Shown one piece after another: positions 34,690-42,710 of a stretch of DNA of 64,000 nucleotides; the stretch's first letter is position 1, and each line of letters opens with the position of its first letter. The notes beneath the pieces are model-generated. The model did not search any database. It was not told the origin of the DNA and worked only from the letters and a program-made list of their open reading frames with translations. The position numbers were made by a program, and so were the translations under genes. Source of the DNA: Bacteroidota bacterium (GTDB lineage: Bacteria > Bacteroidota > Ignavibacteria > UBA10030 > UBA8401); NCBI GenBank assembly GCA_030679145.1, contig JAUXTU010000036.1:1-64000 (forward strand). Direction: 5' to 3'.

Positions 34690-36018
34690 CTATTTCTGAT
34701 CGAGGTCTTTTAATCTTCTGTGAATAGTACTACGGTCAATACCGAGAAGGCGGGCAACTTTCGTTTTGTTCCAATTATTTTGACGTAGGAGAGAAAGGAG
34801 TTTTTCAGTTTTATGATCTTCTTCAATATCTTTGATATCCTTGTGCTCCTCACATCGTTCTAAATTTTGTATGTGAGGGGGTAGGGAGCATTCACATAAA
34901 ACATCAGTTCGTTTTGAGCGTACAAAAGCATATTCAATTGCATTTTCAAGTTCGCGGATATTTCCATTCCATTCATATCTCAATAATATATCCAGCGCTT
35001 GCGGAGAAATACTTTGAATTTGTTTGTTGTACCGCTGTGCAAATTTTTTCAAAAAATGTTCCGCAAGAAGCGGTATGTCCTCTTTGCGTTCGCGCAACGG
35101 CGGTACCATTATTGGAATTACATTCAAACGATAGTATAAATCTTGCCGAAAACGGTGATTGAAAATTTCATTCACTAAATTCTTGTTTGTTGCCGCAATG
35201 ACACGAACATTGACTTTTCTGGTCACCGATTCACCAATACGTTCAAATGTTCCCTCCTGAAGAATCCGCAACAATTGATTTTGCATTGAAAGCGACATCT
35301 CACCAATTTCATCAAGAAAGATCGTCCCGCCATCCGCAATTTCAAATCTCCCAATTCTGTCTTTCATGGCATCGGTAAACGAACCCTTTACATGTCCAAA
35401 TAATTCGGATCCCAACAATGTATCAGGCAAAGCGGCGCAATTGACCTTTATAAAAAGCTGTTCACGGCGTTTGCTTGTTTTATGAATAGCATCGGCGATT
35501 AACTCTTTTCCGGTTCCGGTCTCCCCAAAGATCAATACGGTTGCATCACTCACGGCAATTTGTTCGATCGATTTAAATATATTCTTCATTGGTTCAGATT
35601 TTCCAATGATGCCGTAAAAATGTGGATGACGGATTAAGTAGTCTTCAAAATCCGTCTTAAAATTTCTTCTGAATGATATAATTCCACCTACAGGTTCATC
35701 TTTTGCATTTTTTAGCAGAGAAGCGTTAAGTGTAATAGGAATAATAGTGCCATCGTTGCTTTGTAATGTAGATTCAAGATCAAGAATATTTTTATTGGAA
35801 CGAAGTACCTCAGTAATTGGACAACCGATCTCACATCGCTCCGATCTACAAAATGAACGGCATATTTTTCCAATCACCTCATCTCGTGAAATACCAGTAA
35901 TGGCGGAAGCTGCTTTGTTGACATATACAATGTGAAATTCTTTATCCACGACATACACTCCCTCTGGAAGTGATTCTAAAATGCCAATACTGTGTTCGGT
36001 AAGAAATGAGTTTTCCAT
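34690..36018 (-). CDS. PAS-containing sigma-54-dependent activator (NtrC-type)
   Basis: The 442-residue product has an N-terminal PAS domain (about 10-120) with a Cys cluster (C53, C57, C62, C66) that could sense redox or metal. The AAA+ domain has Walker A GETGTGKE at 165-172 and Walker B GGTIFLDEIGE. A Fis-type HTH closes the protein ('NNWNKTKVARLLGIDRSTIHRRL'). The sigma-54 contact loop reads GSFTDA (212-217) in place of GAFTGA. It starts 4 nt after ccdA, so it is part of the ArsR1-headed run, and the TTGCAA cluster follows. Confidence 0.92.
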   Translation of the reverse strand: MENSFLTEHSIGILESLPEGVYVVDKEFHIVYVNKAASAITGISRDEVIGKICRSFCRSERCEIGCPITEVLRSNKNILDLESTLQSNDGTIIPITLNASLLKNAKDEPVGGIISFRRNFKTDFEDYLIRHPHFYGIIGKSEPMKNIFKSIEQIAVSDATVLIFGETGTGKELIADAIHKTSKRREQLFIKVNCAALPDTLLGSELFGHVKGSFTDAMKDRIGRFEIADGGTIFLDEIGEMSLSMQNQLLRILQEGTFERIGESVTRKVNVRVIAATNKNLVNEIFNHRFRQDLYYRLNVIPIMVPPLRERKEDIPLLAEHFLKKFAQRYNKQIQSISPQALDILLRYEWNGNIRELENAIEYAFVRSKRTDVLCECSLPPHIQNLERCEEHKDIKDIEEDHKTEKLLSLLRQNNWNKTKVARLLGIDRSTIHRRLKDLDQK

Positions 36019-36022
36019 AGTG

Positions 36023-36721
36023 TTATGAAATATATAGTAAATATATTCCGCCAAAGATTACCAACAAGCCGCATATCCTTTTTAGCCAAATCAGAGTTTT
36101 TGAAGAATCGCTCCAATTCAAATAACACTGTACTTTGTTTGTCAACGTTCCTGCTCCAACAATTACGGCGCAATGACCGACGCCAAACGATAGAAGAAGA
36201 AGGACGGAAAGAAGATAATCTGTTTGTGCTGTTTGAAATACAACTCCGAGCACCGGAGCCATATATGCAAATGTGCATGGACCCAGTGCAATACCAAACA
36301 ATAATCCGAGTATTAATGCAGCGGGTAATCCCTGTAACAATGTCCGTCGCAGACCGGCGGTATTCCAATCGAATTTTAGTACATCCAGCAGATATAATCC
36401 AACGATAAAAAATATTCCCGCAACAAGATAATTACCGACACTTCCGACATCACCCATCAATCTTCCCATCGAAGCAGTGATAACGCCGATAAGCGCAATC
36501 GTGATTAATATTCCGACTGCAAAGACTAACGAGATCGTAAAGGTTCGTCGCAAGGATATTTTCCCTTGCGACGCGATATAACCGACCACCAGGGGAATAC
36601 TTGAGAGATGGCATGGCGAAAGTAGAATGCTCAACACTCCCCATCCAAATGAGGCAGCAATTGCTATCCAAAGAGAACCGGTCATTGCATCATATAATGC
36701 GGTGAAGATTGTATCAAACAT
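36023..36721 (-). CDS. CcdA/DsbD-type transmembrane thiol transporter
   Basis: The 232-residue product has six membrane segments with the paired cysteines Cys37 (LLSPCHLS) and Cys149 (ALGPCTFAY) expected for CcdA. CcdA carries reducing power from cytoplasmic thioredoxin to periplasmic partners. It follows a secreted thioredoxin by one base and precedes the sigma-54 activator. Its partners may be that thioredoxin and the CxxCH cytochrome. Confidence 0.92.
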   Translation of the reverse strand: MFDTIFTALYDAMTGSLWIAIAASFGWGVLSILLSPCHLSSIPLVVGYIASQGKISLRRTFTISLVFAVGILITIALIGVITASMGRLMGDVGSVGNYLVAGIFFIVGLYLLDVLKFDWNTAGLRRTLLQGLPAALILGLLFGIALGPCTFAYMAPVLGVVFQTAQTDYLLSVLLLLSFGVGHCAVIVGAGTLTNKVQCYLNWSDSSKTLIWLKRICGLLVIFGGIYLLYIS

Positions 36722-36722
36722 A

Positions 36723-37118
36723 TCAACTTCCCAGCGTTTTGGGTATCACACCACGCTGCTTGAAGATCTTGTGAATCTCTTCTTCGGGATAAAATCCTTC
36801 GTGACGAAAAAATTCTTTTCCATTTTCATCTAAAAAAACTTGTGTCGGAATTAATCGAATACCGTACTTCTTGGCGAACGGTTTTTGTTCTTCGGTCCAC
36901 ACATCATAAAAAACTACTTTAACAGCATCACCGTATTTCTGTTCGATCGCTTTCATTACCGGCTGCATTTTTTTGCAAGGAATGCAATTGACCGAGCCAA
37001 GTTCGATGAATGTGATCGCTGGTTTTACATTTTGCTTTTCTTTTGTTTGTTTTGGTTGAGGAAAGAGAGTGAGTGAAAATGTGATAAGTATAACGCTGAC
37101 TAAATAAATTGATTTCAT
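36723..37118 (-). CDS. Periplasmic thioredoxin-fold protein
   Basis: The 131-residue product has a signal peptide (residues 1-20) and a thioredoxin fold with the active site VNCIPCKKM (C45, C48) and cis-Pro in RLIPTQVFLD. It would act in the periplasm as an electron acceptor from CcdA encoded next to it. Family resemblance is to SoxW/thioredoxin_2. Confidence 0.9.
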   Translation of the reverse strand: MKSIYLVSVILITFSLTLFPQPKQTKEKQNVKPAITFIELGSVNCIPCKKMQPVMKAIEQKYGDAVKVVFYDVWTEEQKPFAKKYGIRLIPTQVFLDENGKEFFRHEGFYPEEEIHKIFKQRGVIPKTLGS

Positions 37119-37121
37119 ATG

Positions 37122-37361
37122 CTATCCTTCATTGATCCACGTGAGTATTTGTTCGTCTTTAGGGATATTGCCGACACTTTTTACTTTTTCGTTGATGACC
37201 AAACCGGGAGTGGAAAGTATTCCATATTTCATAATCTCCATAATATCTTCCACTTTGATAACCATTGCGGGAAGATTATTCTTTGCAACGAGTTCTTGCA
37301 CTTTTGCATTGAGTGTTTTGCATTTAGCGCAGCCTGAACCGAGTATTTTTATTGAGACCAT
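37122..37361 (-). CDS. Small thioredoxin of the MTH895/TM0996 family
   Basis: The 79-residue product has IKILGSGCAKCKTL (C11, C14) and 'KYGILSTPGLVINEKV', the pattern of the small redox-active disulfide proteins. It is cytoplasmic by sequence. It lies 14 bp after the permease and 3 bp before the secreted thioredoxin. A close paralogue lies at 38399-38641. Confidence 0.9.
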   Translation of the reverse strand: MVSIKILGSGCAKCKTLNAKVQELVAKNNLPAMVIKVEDIMEIMKYGILSTPGLVINEKVKSVGNIPKDEQILTWINEG

Positions 37362-37375
37362 AGTGTTAGAGTTGA

Positions 37376-38389
37376 TCAGTAAAGTATATTAAAAATATAA
37401 CCGACGATAATTATTCCCGAGCCGACAATTCCGACAAACGCAAAAATGAGAGGGAGCTTCAATACTTTTTTGAGGATAATTATTTCGGGAAGGGAAAGTC
37501 CGATCACAGACATCATAAAAGCCAGCACGGTTCCGAGTGATGCACCTTTTTCAAGCAATACTTGAACAACAGGAATAATTCCGGCAGCATTGGAATACAT
37601 CGGGATGCCGATCAATACCGAAACCGGCACTGACCACCATGCAGATTTTCCCATCAGTGATGCCATAAAATTTTCAGGAACATAACCGTGAACACCGGCG
37701 CCAACCGCAATACCAATTAAAATATAGATCCATACTTTAGCAACGATCTCCTTCACTGCTTCAATCCCCGCATTGATCCTGTCGGATACGGTAAGCTGCT
37801 CTTCTGCTATTTCTGTTGTGCCGGCTTTAATCGTGTATACCCAATCTTCAACAAACCGTTCTAATTTTAAACGACCGATGATATAGCCTGAAATTATTGC
37901 GATCAATAATCCGGTAGACATATATAACAAAGCGGTTTTCCATCCGAAGAGTCCGAATAATAACACGAGTGCAACTTCATTGATCATTGGTGCTGCAATC
38001 AGGAATGAAAATGTCACACCGAGCGGAACTCCCGATTCAACAAAGCCGAGAAAGAGAGGAATTGCGGAACATGAACAGAACGGGGTGACGATCCCAAGCG
38101 TGCTTGCCATAACGTTGCCGGCAAAATGTTTTTTCCCTCCGAGCATCTTCCGTGTTCGTTCCGGGGAGAAATACGAGCGGATAATGCCGACAATAAAAAC
38201 GATCAGCGTCAACAACAGGAGAACTTTGGGGACTTCATAAATAAAAAAATGAATCGCCGAAGTAAGCGGTGCTTCCTTGTCTAATTGGATCAAAGAATAG
38301 ACAAGCAGATCGGTCAATCGTTCCAAATTGTTATAGAGTGCTATCCACACTGCAAATAGAATTGTTATAACAATCACTTTCTTTCTCAT
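37376..38389 (-). CDS. UPF0718/DUF318 family permease (ArsP-like)
   Basis: The 337-residue product has about eight membrane segments and the Cys motif TPFCSCSAIPLFLG, plus 'IPMYSNAAGIIPVV' as in ArsP-type permeases. Members export methylated or other organoarsenicals, or otherwise need thiol partners. It sits between two small thioredoxin genes in the ArsR1 run. The exact substrate is inferred from the locus only. Confidence 0.85.
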   Translation of the reverse strand: MRKKVIVITILFAVWIALYNNLERLTDLLVYSLIQLDKEAPLTSAIHFFIYEVPKVLLLLTLIVFIVGIIRSYFSPERTRKMLGGKKHFAGNVMASTLGIVTPFCSCSAIPLFLGFVESGVPLGVTFSFLIAAPMINEVALVLLFGLFGWKTALLYMSTGLLIAIISGYIIGRLKLERFVEDWVYTIKAGTTEIAEEQLTVSDRINAGIEAVKEIVAKVWIYILIGIAVGAGVHGYVPENFMASLMGKSAWWSVPVSVLIGIPMYSNAAGIIPVVQVLLEKGASLGTVLAFMMSVIGLSLPEIIILKKVLKLPLIFAFVGIVGSGIIIVGYIFNILY

Positions 38390-38398
38390 GATACCCTT

Positions 38399-38641
38399 TT
38401 ATGCTGCATGACTCGTTAACAATTCTTGAATTTGCTCCACCGTCGGCATCCGTCCTTGAACGATGACTTTATTATCAACGACAAGTCCCGGAGTACGCAT
38501 AACGCCGTACGTTGCGATTTGTTGATAGTCCGTTACTTTCTCAATAGCTGCATCAATGTTTAAATTTTTCAATGCATCAACGGTGCGCTGCTCCAGTGTT
38601 TTGCAATTCATACAGCCTGAACCTAATACTTTAATAATCAT
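38399..38641 (-). CDS. Small thioredoxin of the MTH895/TM0996 family (second copy)
   Basis: The 80-residue product has IIKVLGSGCMNCKTLEQRT (C10, C13) and 'TYGVMRTPGLVVDNKV'. It is closely similar to the copy at 37122-37361. The start is the MIIKVLG ATG, since the longer frame adds a basic stretch absent from the paralogue. It lies 25 bp after arsR1 and 9 bp before the permease. Confidence 0.9.
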   Translation of the reverse strand: MIIKVLGSGCMNCKTLEQRTVDALKNLNIDAAIEKVTDYQQIATYGVMRTPGLVVDNKVIVQGRMPTVEQIQELLTSHAA

Positions 38642-38666
38642 GATAGTTATCCTTTTAATAATTGTT

Positions 38667-38984
38667 TTACGCCTCTTCCAAAACTTCAACGCCTACTTTT
38701 GCTTCCATATGAGCTACGTTTCCGGCAAGATCGAGAATGGCAAAGATACGTTTATCAGAAACTTTATAATTCACCCGTAAGCCGTCTTTCCATGAAACAA
38801 CGATACCTTCCTGAACAAGAATTTTCATGTGACGGGAAAGATTTGATTGTTCGAGTTCCAATTCTGGACCAATCTCGCAATTGCATTTTGTGCCGTTTTT
38901 CAGCAATTCTATGATCCGAATTCTATTGGGATGAGCAAGTGCGGATAAGATATTCGCTTTAAATTCTTCCTGTGTTTTTTGCAT
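38667..38984 (-). CDS. ArsR-family repressor (ArsR1)
   Basis: The 105-residue product has a winged HTH ('LSALAHPNRIRIIELLKN', 'LEQSNLSRHMKILVQEGIV') and a metalloid-binding Cys pair at C34 and C36 (TKCNCEIG). ArsR proteins leave DNA on binding As(III) or similar. It heads a run of thioredoxins, permease and CcdA. A perfect 10-bp inverted repeat lies 22 bp upstream of its start. Confidence 0.93.
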   Translation of the reverse strand: MQKTQEEFKANILSALAHPNRIRIIELLKNGTKCNCEIGPELELEQSNLSRHMKILVQEGIVVSWKDGLRVNYKVSDKRIFAILDLAGNVAHMEAKVGVEVLEEA

Positions 38985-39005
38985 TCAACCGTTCTCCATT
39001 AATGA

Positions 39006-39029
39006 CTATATGAGTAATCACTCATATAG
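39006..39029. promoter_or_regulatory. ArsR1 operator
   Basis: CTATATGAGT and ACTCATATAG form a perfect inverted repeat around AATC. It lies 22-45 bp upstream of arsR1, as expected for autoregulation, and differs from the ArsR2 site. Confidence 0.85.
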
Positions 39030-39133
39030 CGTGCCAAAATAAATCCCTCAAATGGGAGGGATTTGCTACATTATATAAACTGTTTTCTTTGTTTTGGAAA
39101 TTATCAGGTTGTAGAATCTTATCTGTGAGAATA

Positions 39134-40189
39134 TTAAATCGCTAGTTCAGTGCCAAAATATTTTTTCTTAAAGCGGAGCGCTACATTAACAAGCAATATC
39201 AACACCGGTACTTCAACTAAAGGACCGATCACTGTTGCAAACGCCGCTTGTGAATTTATTCCAAATACGGCAACAGCAACAGCGATAGCCAATTCAAAAT
39301 CGTTACTGCCTGCGGTAAACGCGGTTGTTGTTGTCTTTTCATAACTGTACCCCATTTTTTTCGCAATAAAGAATGTTACAAAAAACATTCCTGCAAAATA
39401 AAATAAGTATGGGATCGCAACCCGAACGACATCAAGTGGAAGTTCAACGATTTTTTCACCCCTCAGCGAGAACATCACAAAAATAGTAAACAACAATGCA
39501 ATCGGGGTAAGAATCGAAATCTTCGGAACGAACTTTTTTTGATACCATTCTTTGTCTTTTATTTTCACTAACGTGGCTCGCGTTATCATTCCGCCGAAGA
39601 AAGGAATACCAAGATAAATAAGTACTGTAACAGCAATTTCCCAAATAGATATTTCTACTAATGTGCCCTGAAATCCAAATAAGGGGGGAAGTACAGTGAT
39701 AAAAACGTAGGCATACACCGAATACAAAAACACTTGAAAGATTGCGTTGAAGGCGACCAATCCGGCTGCAAGTTCGGAATCCCCCTTTGCCAAATCATTC
39801 CACACCAGTACCATCGCGATACATCGTGCCAATCCGACAAGAATTACACCAATCATCATTTCCGGTTTGTCAGGCAAAAAAATCATCGCTAAAAAGAACA
39901 TCACCAACGGACCAACGATCCAATTTTGGATTAACGACAATGAGAGCAATTTTACATTTTTGAAAACAACTGGAAGCTCTTCATATTTTACTTTTGCAAG
40001 AGGCGGATACATCATTAAAATGAGACCGATAGCAATTGGAATATTAGTAGTACCGGAACTCAGTGAATCCCAGAAACCTGCAATACCGGGAAACAGAGCG
40101 CCGGCAGCAACACCAAACGCCATCACAAGAAAAATCCAGAGAGTTAAATAACGGTCAAAGAACGAAAGCTTACCAGATATTGTACTCAT
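39134..40189 (-). CDS. acr3: Arsenite efflux transporter ACR3
   Basis: The 351-residue product has ten membrane segments with the ACR3 signature [13 protein letters not shown] (catalytic Cys near 122) and [15 protein letters not shown]. It exports As(III) across the inner membrane. It overlaps arsC by 4 nt. The order arsC-acr3 under arsR control is standard for arsenate resistance. Confidence 0.95.
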   Translation of the reverse strand: MSTISGKLSFFDRYLTLWIFLVMAFGVAAGALFPGIAGFWDSLSSGTTNIPIAIGLILMMYPPLAKVKYEELPVVFKNVKLLSLSLIQNWIVGPLVMFFLAMIFLPDKPEMMIGVILVGLARCIAMVLVWNDLAKGDSELAAGLVAFNAIFQVFLYSVYAYVFITVLPPLFGFQGTLVEISIWEIAVTVLIYLGIPFFGGMITRATLVKIKDKEWYQKKFVPKISILTPIALLFTIFVMFSLRGEKIVELPLDVVRVAIPYLFYFAGMFFVTFFIAKKMGYSYEKTTTTAFTAGSNDFELAIAVAVAVFGINSQAAFATVIGPLVEVPVLILLVNVALRFKKKYFGTELAI

Positions 40190-40620
40190 AGCGATTCCTT
40201 TAAAATATTTTCAGTATAGAAACGATAAAAATCTCTTTTGATTTCATCTCTGACTCTTCTAAACACCGCAATGATTTCTTCTTCTGTTCCCGTTGCATCA
40301 GCAGGATCATCGAAGCCGATATGCAGACGATGTTTAACGTTGCCGAAAAACACCGGACAGCTTTCTTTTGCATTATCGCAGACGGTGATGACATAATCAA
40401 ATGATTGAGAAAGAAATTGCTCAACAGTCTTTGGATAATTCTGGCTGAGATCGATTCCAATTTTACTCATCACCTGGATTGCTTTGGGATGAACCCGCGA
40501 TGCCGCCTTTGTTCCGGCAGACAACACTTCTAATGATGGATCGAACGATTTGAGAAAACCTTCCGCCATTTGAGAACGGCAGGAATTTCCGGTGCAGAGA
40601 ATAAGGATTCGTTTTTTCAT
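40186..40620 (-). CDS. arsC: Arsenate reductase, thioredoxin-coupled (LMW-phosphatase family)
   Basis: The 144-residue product has the phosphatase loop CTGNSCRS with nucleophile Cys9, and the relay cysteines Cys81 and Cys88 ([10 protein letters not shown]), matching the 10/82/89 triad of known enzymes. It reduces arsenate to arsenite using thioredoxin. It is followed by acr3 with a 4-nt overlap, and a long palindrome separates it from arsM. Confidence 0.96.
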   Translation of the reverse strand: MKKRILILCTGNSCRSQMAEGFLKSFDPSLEVLSAGTKAASRVHPKAIQVMSKIGIDLSQNYPKTVEQFLSQSFDYVITVCDNAKESCPVFFGNVKHRLHIGFDDPADATGTEEEIIAVFRRVRDEIKRDFYRFYTENILKESL

Positions 40621-40642
40621 GGGTTCTGTATTTGTAAAAAAA

Positions 40643-40674
40643 TTGTAGAGACGGATAATTATCCGTCTCTACAA
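40643..40674 (-). terminator. Perfect 32-bp palindrome between arsM and arsC
   Basis: TTGTAGAGACGGATAA and its exact complement meet without an intervening loop. On the minus strand seven T follow. It probably ends the arsM transcript, and similar 'GTAGAGACG' palindromes are dispersed in many genomes. Confidence 0.75.
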
Positions 40675-40690
40675 AATATATTGTAATTGG

Positions 40691-41500
40691 TTATGATTTA
40701 TCAGCATAAACGTTGATACTGAAAATGCCGACATTATTTTTCTTCAGATCGCGTAATTGATCAAGCGAGATGAATTGAAGAAGGAGATCGTTCGGAAGAT
40801 GAATTTCTCTCTCCTTTTGTACTGTGATGTTGATAAATCCTGCGTTCTTAATGATATCAAGATATTCATCCATTTGCTGTGCACCTGCAACACAGCCGGC
40901 ATACATCACCGCAGCATTTTTTAATCCGGCTGGAAGTTCTCCCTTTAAGACAATGTCAGAGATTGAAAAATGTCCTCCTGGTTTTATGATGCGGAATGTT
41001 TCCACAAACGCTTTCTCTTTGTTTGGAACGAGGTTCATCACGCAATTGCTCACGACAACATCCACGGAATTGTCTTCAACAGGCATCTGTTCAATATCAC
41101 CAAACCGGAATTCAACATTATTGAATTTCAATTTCAACGCATTTGCACGCGCCTTGTTGATCATCGCTTCGGTCATATCGACACCGATCACTTTTCCGGT
41201 GTTTCCCACGATCGATCGTGCGACGAACGCGTCGTTTCCTGCTCCTGAACCGAGATCGACAACCGTATCGCCGGATTTAATCTGAGCAAATTCTGTCGGC
41301 AGACCGCAGCCCAAGCCCAGATCGGCATCAGCAACATATCCGGGGAGTTTTGCGTAATCTTCCGCCATCACAACAAAATCGGAAGAATTGCATCCGCACG
41401 TGCTGCCGCAGCAGGATGTTTCGTTCTGTTCTTTTGATTGCAGTGCGATCTCGCCGTATTTTTCCCTAACGAGATCCTTCAATTCCTGATCGGTGGACAT
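40691..41500 (-). CDS. arsM: Arsenite S-adenosylmethionine methyltransferase
   Basis: The 269-residue product methylates As(III). The SAM-binding motif VVDLGSGAGNDAF lies at 80-92, and the three conserved cysteines fall at 65 (LGCGLP), 153 (SNCVMN) and 203 (AGCVAG). An extra Cys cluster (C30, C31, C35, C37; SCCGSTCGC) lies near the N-terminus. AAGGAGG lies within the end of the upstream peptide ORF, one base from which arsM starts. Confidence 0.95.
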   Translation of the reverse strand: MSTDQELKDLVREKYGEIALQSKEQNETSCCGSTCGCNSSDFVVMAEDYAKLPGYVADADLGLGCGLPTEFAQIKSGDTVVDLGSGAGNDAFVARSIVGNTGKVIGVDMTEAMINKARANALKLKFNNVEFRFGDIEQMPVEDNSVDVVVSNCVMNLVPNKEKAFVETFRIIKPGGHFSISDIVLKGELPAGLKNAAVMYAGCVAGAQQMDEYLDIIKNAGFINITVQKEREIHLPNDLLLQFISLDQLRDLKKNNVGIFSINVYADKS

Positions 41501-41501
41501 A

Positions 41502-41573
41502 TTACTTTCCTCCTTTGGAAGGAGAGCAGCAATCTGTTCCGCAGCATGGTTCTTTTGTTTCGGTCGCGTTCAT
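41502..41573 (-). CDS. 23-residue Cys-rich peptide upstream of arsM
   Basis: The sequence MNATETKEPCCGTDCCSPSK plus GGK has two CC pairs at residues 10-11 and 15-16. An AGAGAGG ribosome-binding site lies 8 nt upstream, and the stop lies one base before the arsM ATG. It is too short for usual gene calling. The CCG-x-x-CC pattern resembles the Cys cluster at the ArsM N-terminus. It is the first frame of the ArsR2-controlled arsM transcript and may bind As(III) or act as a coupled leader. Confidence 0.6.
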   Translation of the reverse strand: MNATETKEPCCGTDCCSPSKGGK

Positions 41574-41595
41574 AACGAAGTCCTCTCTGTATAGT

Positions 41596-41611
41596 ATCGT
41601 AATATTACGAT
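41596..41611. promoter_or_regulatory. ArsR2 operator at the arsM promoter
   Basis: ATCGTAATATTACGAT is a perfect 16-bp palindrome, identical to the core of the site in front of arsR2 (41961-41982). It lies 22 bp upstream of the peptide ORF start. Confidence 0.85.
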
Positions 41612-41629
41612 TAATGGAAGAAATTTTTT

Positions 41630-41950
41630 TTAACAGCACTTTTTAACGGAAACAACAAAGTTGCCAAGCATCGATTGAATTTCAGTCCATCCTTTTACAT
41701 CGATACAGTAGCAGACCGACGTTCCTTCGATCTCGCCTTTGATCAATCCGGCATTTTTTAATTCACGCAAATGCTGTGAGACCGTCGATTGTGAGAGTGG
41801 AAGTTCGTCTACGATATCACCGCATACGCAGGAATTGCTTTTGGAAAGATATTCCAAAATCGCTATGCGGGCAGGATGACCGATTGCTTTTGCCAGTTCT
41901 GCAAGGCGATTCTGTTTTGCGGTGAATTCTTCTTTTTTTGTCGTTCCCAT
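41630..41950 (-). CDS. arsR: ArsR-family repressor (ArsR2)
   Basis: The 106-residue product has a winged HTH ('AIGHPARIAILEYLSK', 'LSQSTVSQHLRELKNAGLI') and the metalloid site C41-V-C43 (SCVCGD). The last two residues are also a Cys pair (KKCC). It should repress itself and the arsM unit through the matching palindromes. It is the first gene of the ars island on the minus strand. Confidence 0.94.
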   Translation of the reverse strand: MGTTKKEEFTAKQNRLAELAKAIGHPARIAILEYLSKSNSCVCGDIVDELPLSQSTVSQHLRELKNAGLIKGEIEGTSVCYCIDVKGWTEIQSMLGNFVVSVKKCC

Positions 41951-41960
41951 AGGTATTATC

Positions 41961-41982
41961 TTTATCGTAATATTACGATAAA
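41961..41982. promoter_or_regulatory. ArsR2 operator at its own promoter
   Basis: TTTATCGTAAT and its exact complement ATTACGATAAA make a perfect 22-bp palindrome 10 bp upstream of the arsR2 start codon. The inner 16 bp recurs at 41596-41611. Confidence 0.88.
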
Positions 41983-42017
41983 AGTTTCATTGAAGCAAGA
42001 AATATTTTTGAAAAAGT

Positions 42018-42707
42018 TTACACACTCAATAATTGTTCAAAAAAACCACCGAAGGTCTTCTCTTTGTTTACGAAATGAATCTCTAGAATCCAGTCGCGTG
42101 GATTTCCATTGACATCGAGTTCGGAGAGTTTGATGTGATTGTTCGGATGGAGATAATTGTGTTCTTCATCTCCGAGTATACGTTCGTGAGGAAAATTCCC
42201 GATTAGATGACCGCAATGAATGTTGCCAAAATACCATCCGTATCGTTCGGCAAGGGAAGAGATGTATTGATAATATTGCGCACCGGTTAACGTAGAAGAA
42301 TGTGCATCATAATATTTTTTTCCTTCGGACCATGCTGACTCGATATCATTTTTGAGTTTTATCTTTTGCGGATCATTTCCGAGGACATATGTTCTGCCGA
42401 AATCAGCTTCCCAATCCTCGAATACGGGACCAAAATCGAAGAATAAAATATCGTCTGCTTGAATAATAAGGTCTGGCGGATTTTCTTTGTACGGAAGAAG
42501 AGTATTTTTTCCGGCGCGAACAATCCGTTTGTGCCAGTATTTTCGGATACCAAACATTTGAAATGCGAGTTCGTATACTTCATCGTTCAATACTTTTTCG
42601 GATTTGCCGGCCATGATCAGTCCGCGTTTCTCAATTTGTTGAAACAACAGTTCAGCGTTGTGCTGCGCTTTCAGCAGATGTTGTTTTCGTTCTGAAAGAG
42701 CTGCCAT
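42018..42707 (-). CDS. M24 family metallopeptidase-like (Xaa-Pro aminopeptidase type)
   Basis: The 229-residue product keeps the pita-bread metal ligands: two Asp in FFDFGPVFEDWEADFGRT, His in IHCGHLIGN, Glu in ILEIHFV and a last Glu in FFEQLL. It is shorter than canonical Xaa-Pro aminopeptidases and lacks their N-terminal domain. It could be a dipeptidase or a related hydrolase. It lies 3 bp after an esterase gene. Confidence 0.85.
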   Translation of the reverse strand: MAALSERKQHLLKAQHNAELLFQQIEKRGLIMAGKSEKVLNDEVYELAFQMFGIRKYWHKRIVRAGKNTLLPYKENPPDLIIQADDILFFDFGPVFEDWEADFGRTYVLGNDPQKIKLKNDIESAWSEGKKYYDAHSSTLTGAQYYQYISSLAERYGWYFGNIHCGHLIGNFPHERILGDEEHNYLHPNNHIKLSELDVNGNPRDWILEIHFVNKEKTFGGFFEQLLSV

Positions 42708-42710
42708 AAT

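Noticed and set aside
34556..34690. Sigma-54 -24/-12 promoter for the TPR-cytochrome operon
   Set aside because: TTGCA words fit the -12 half, but I found no GG at the right distance for the -24 half.
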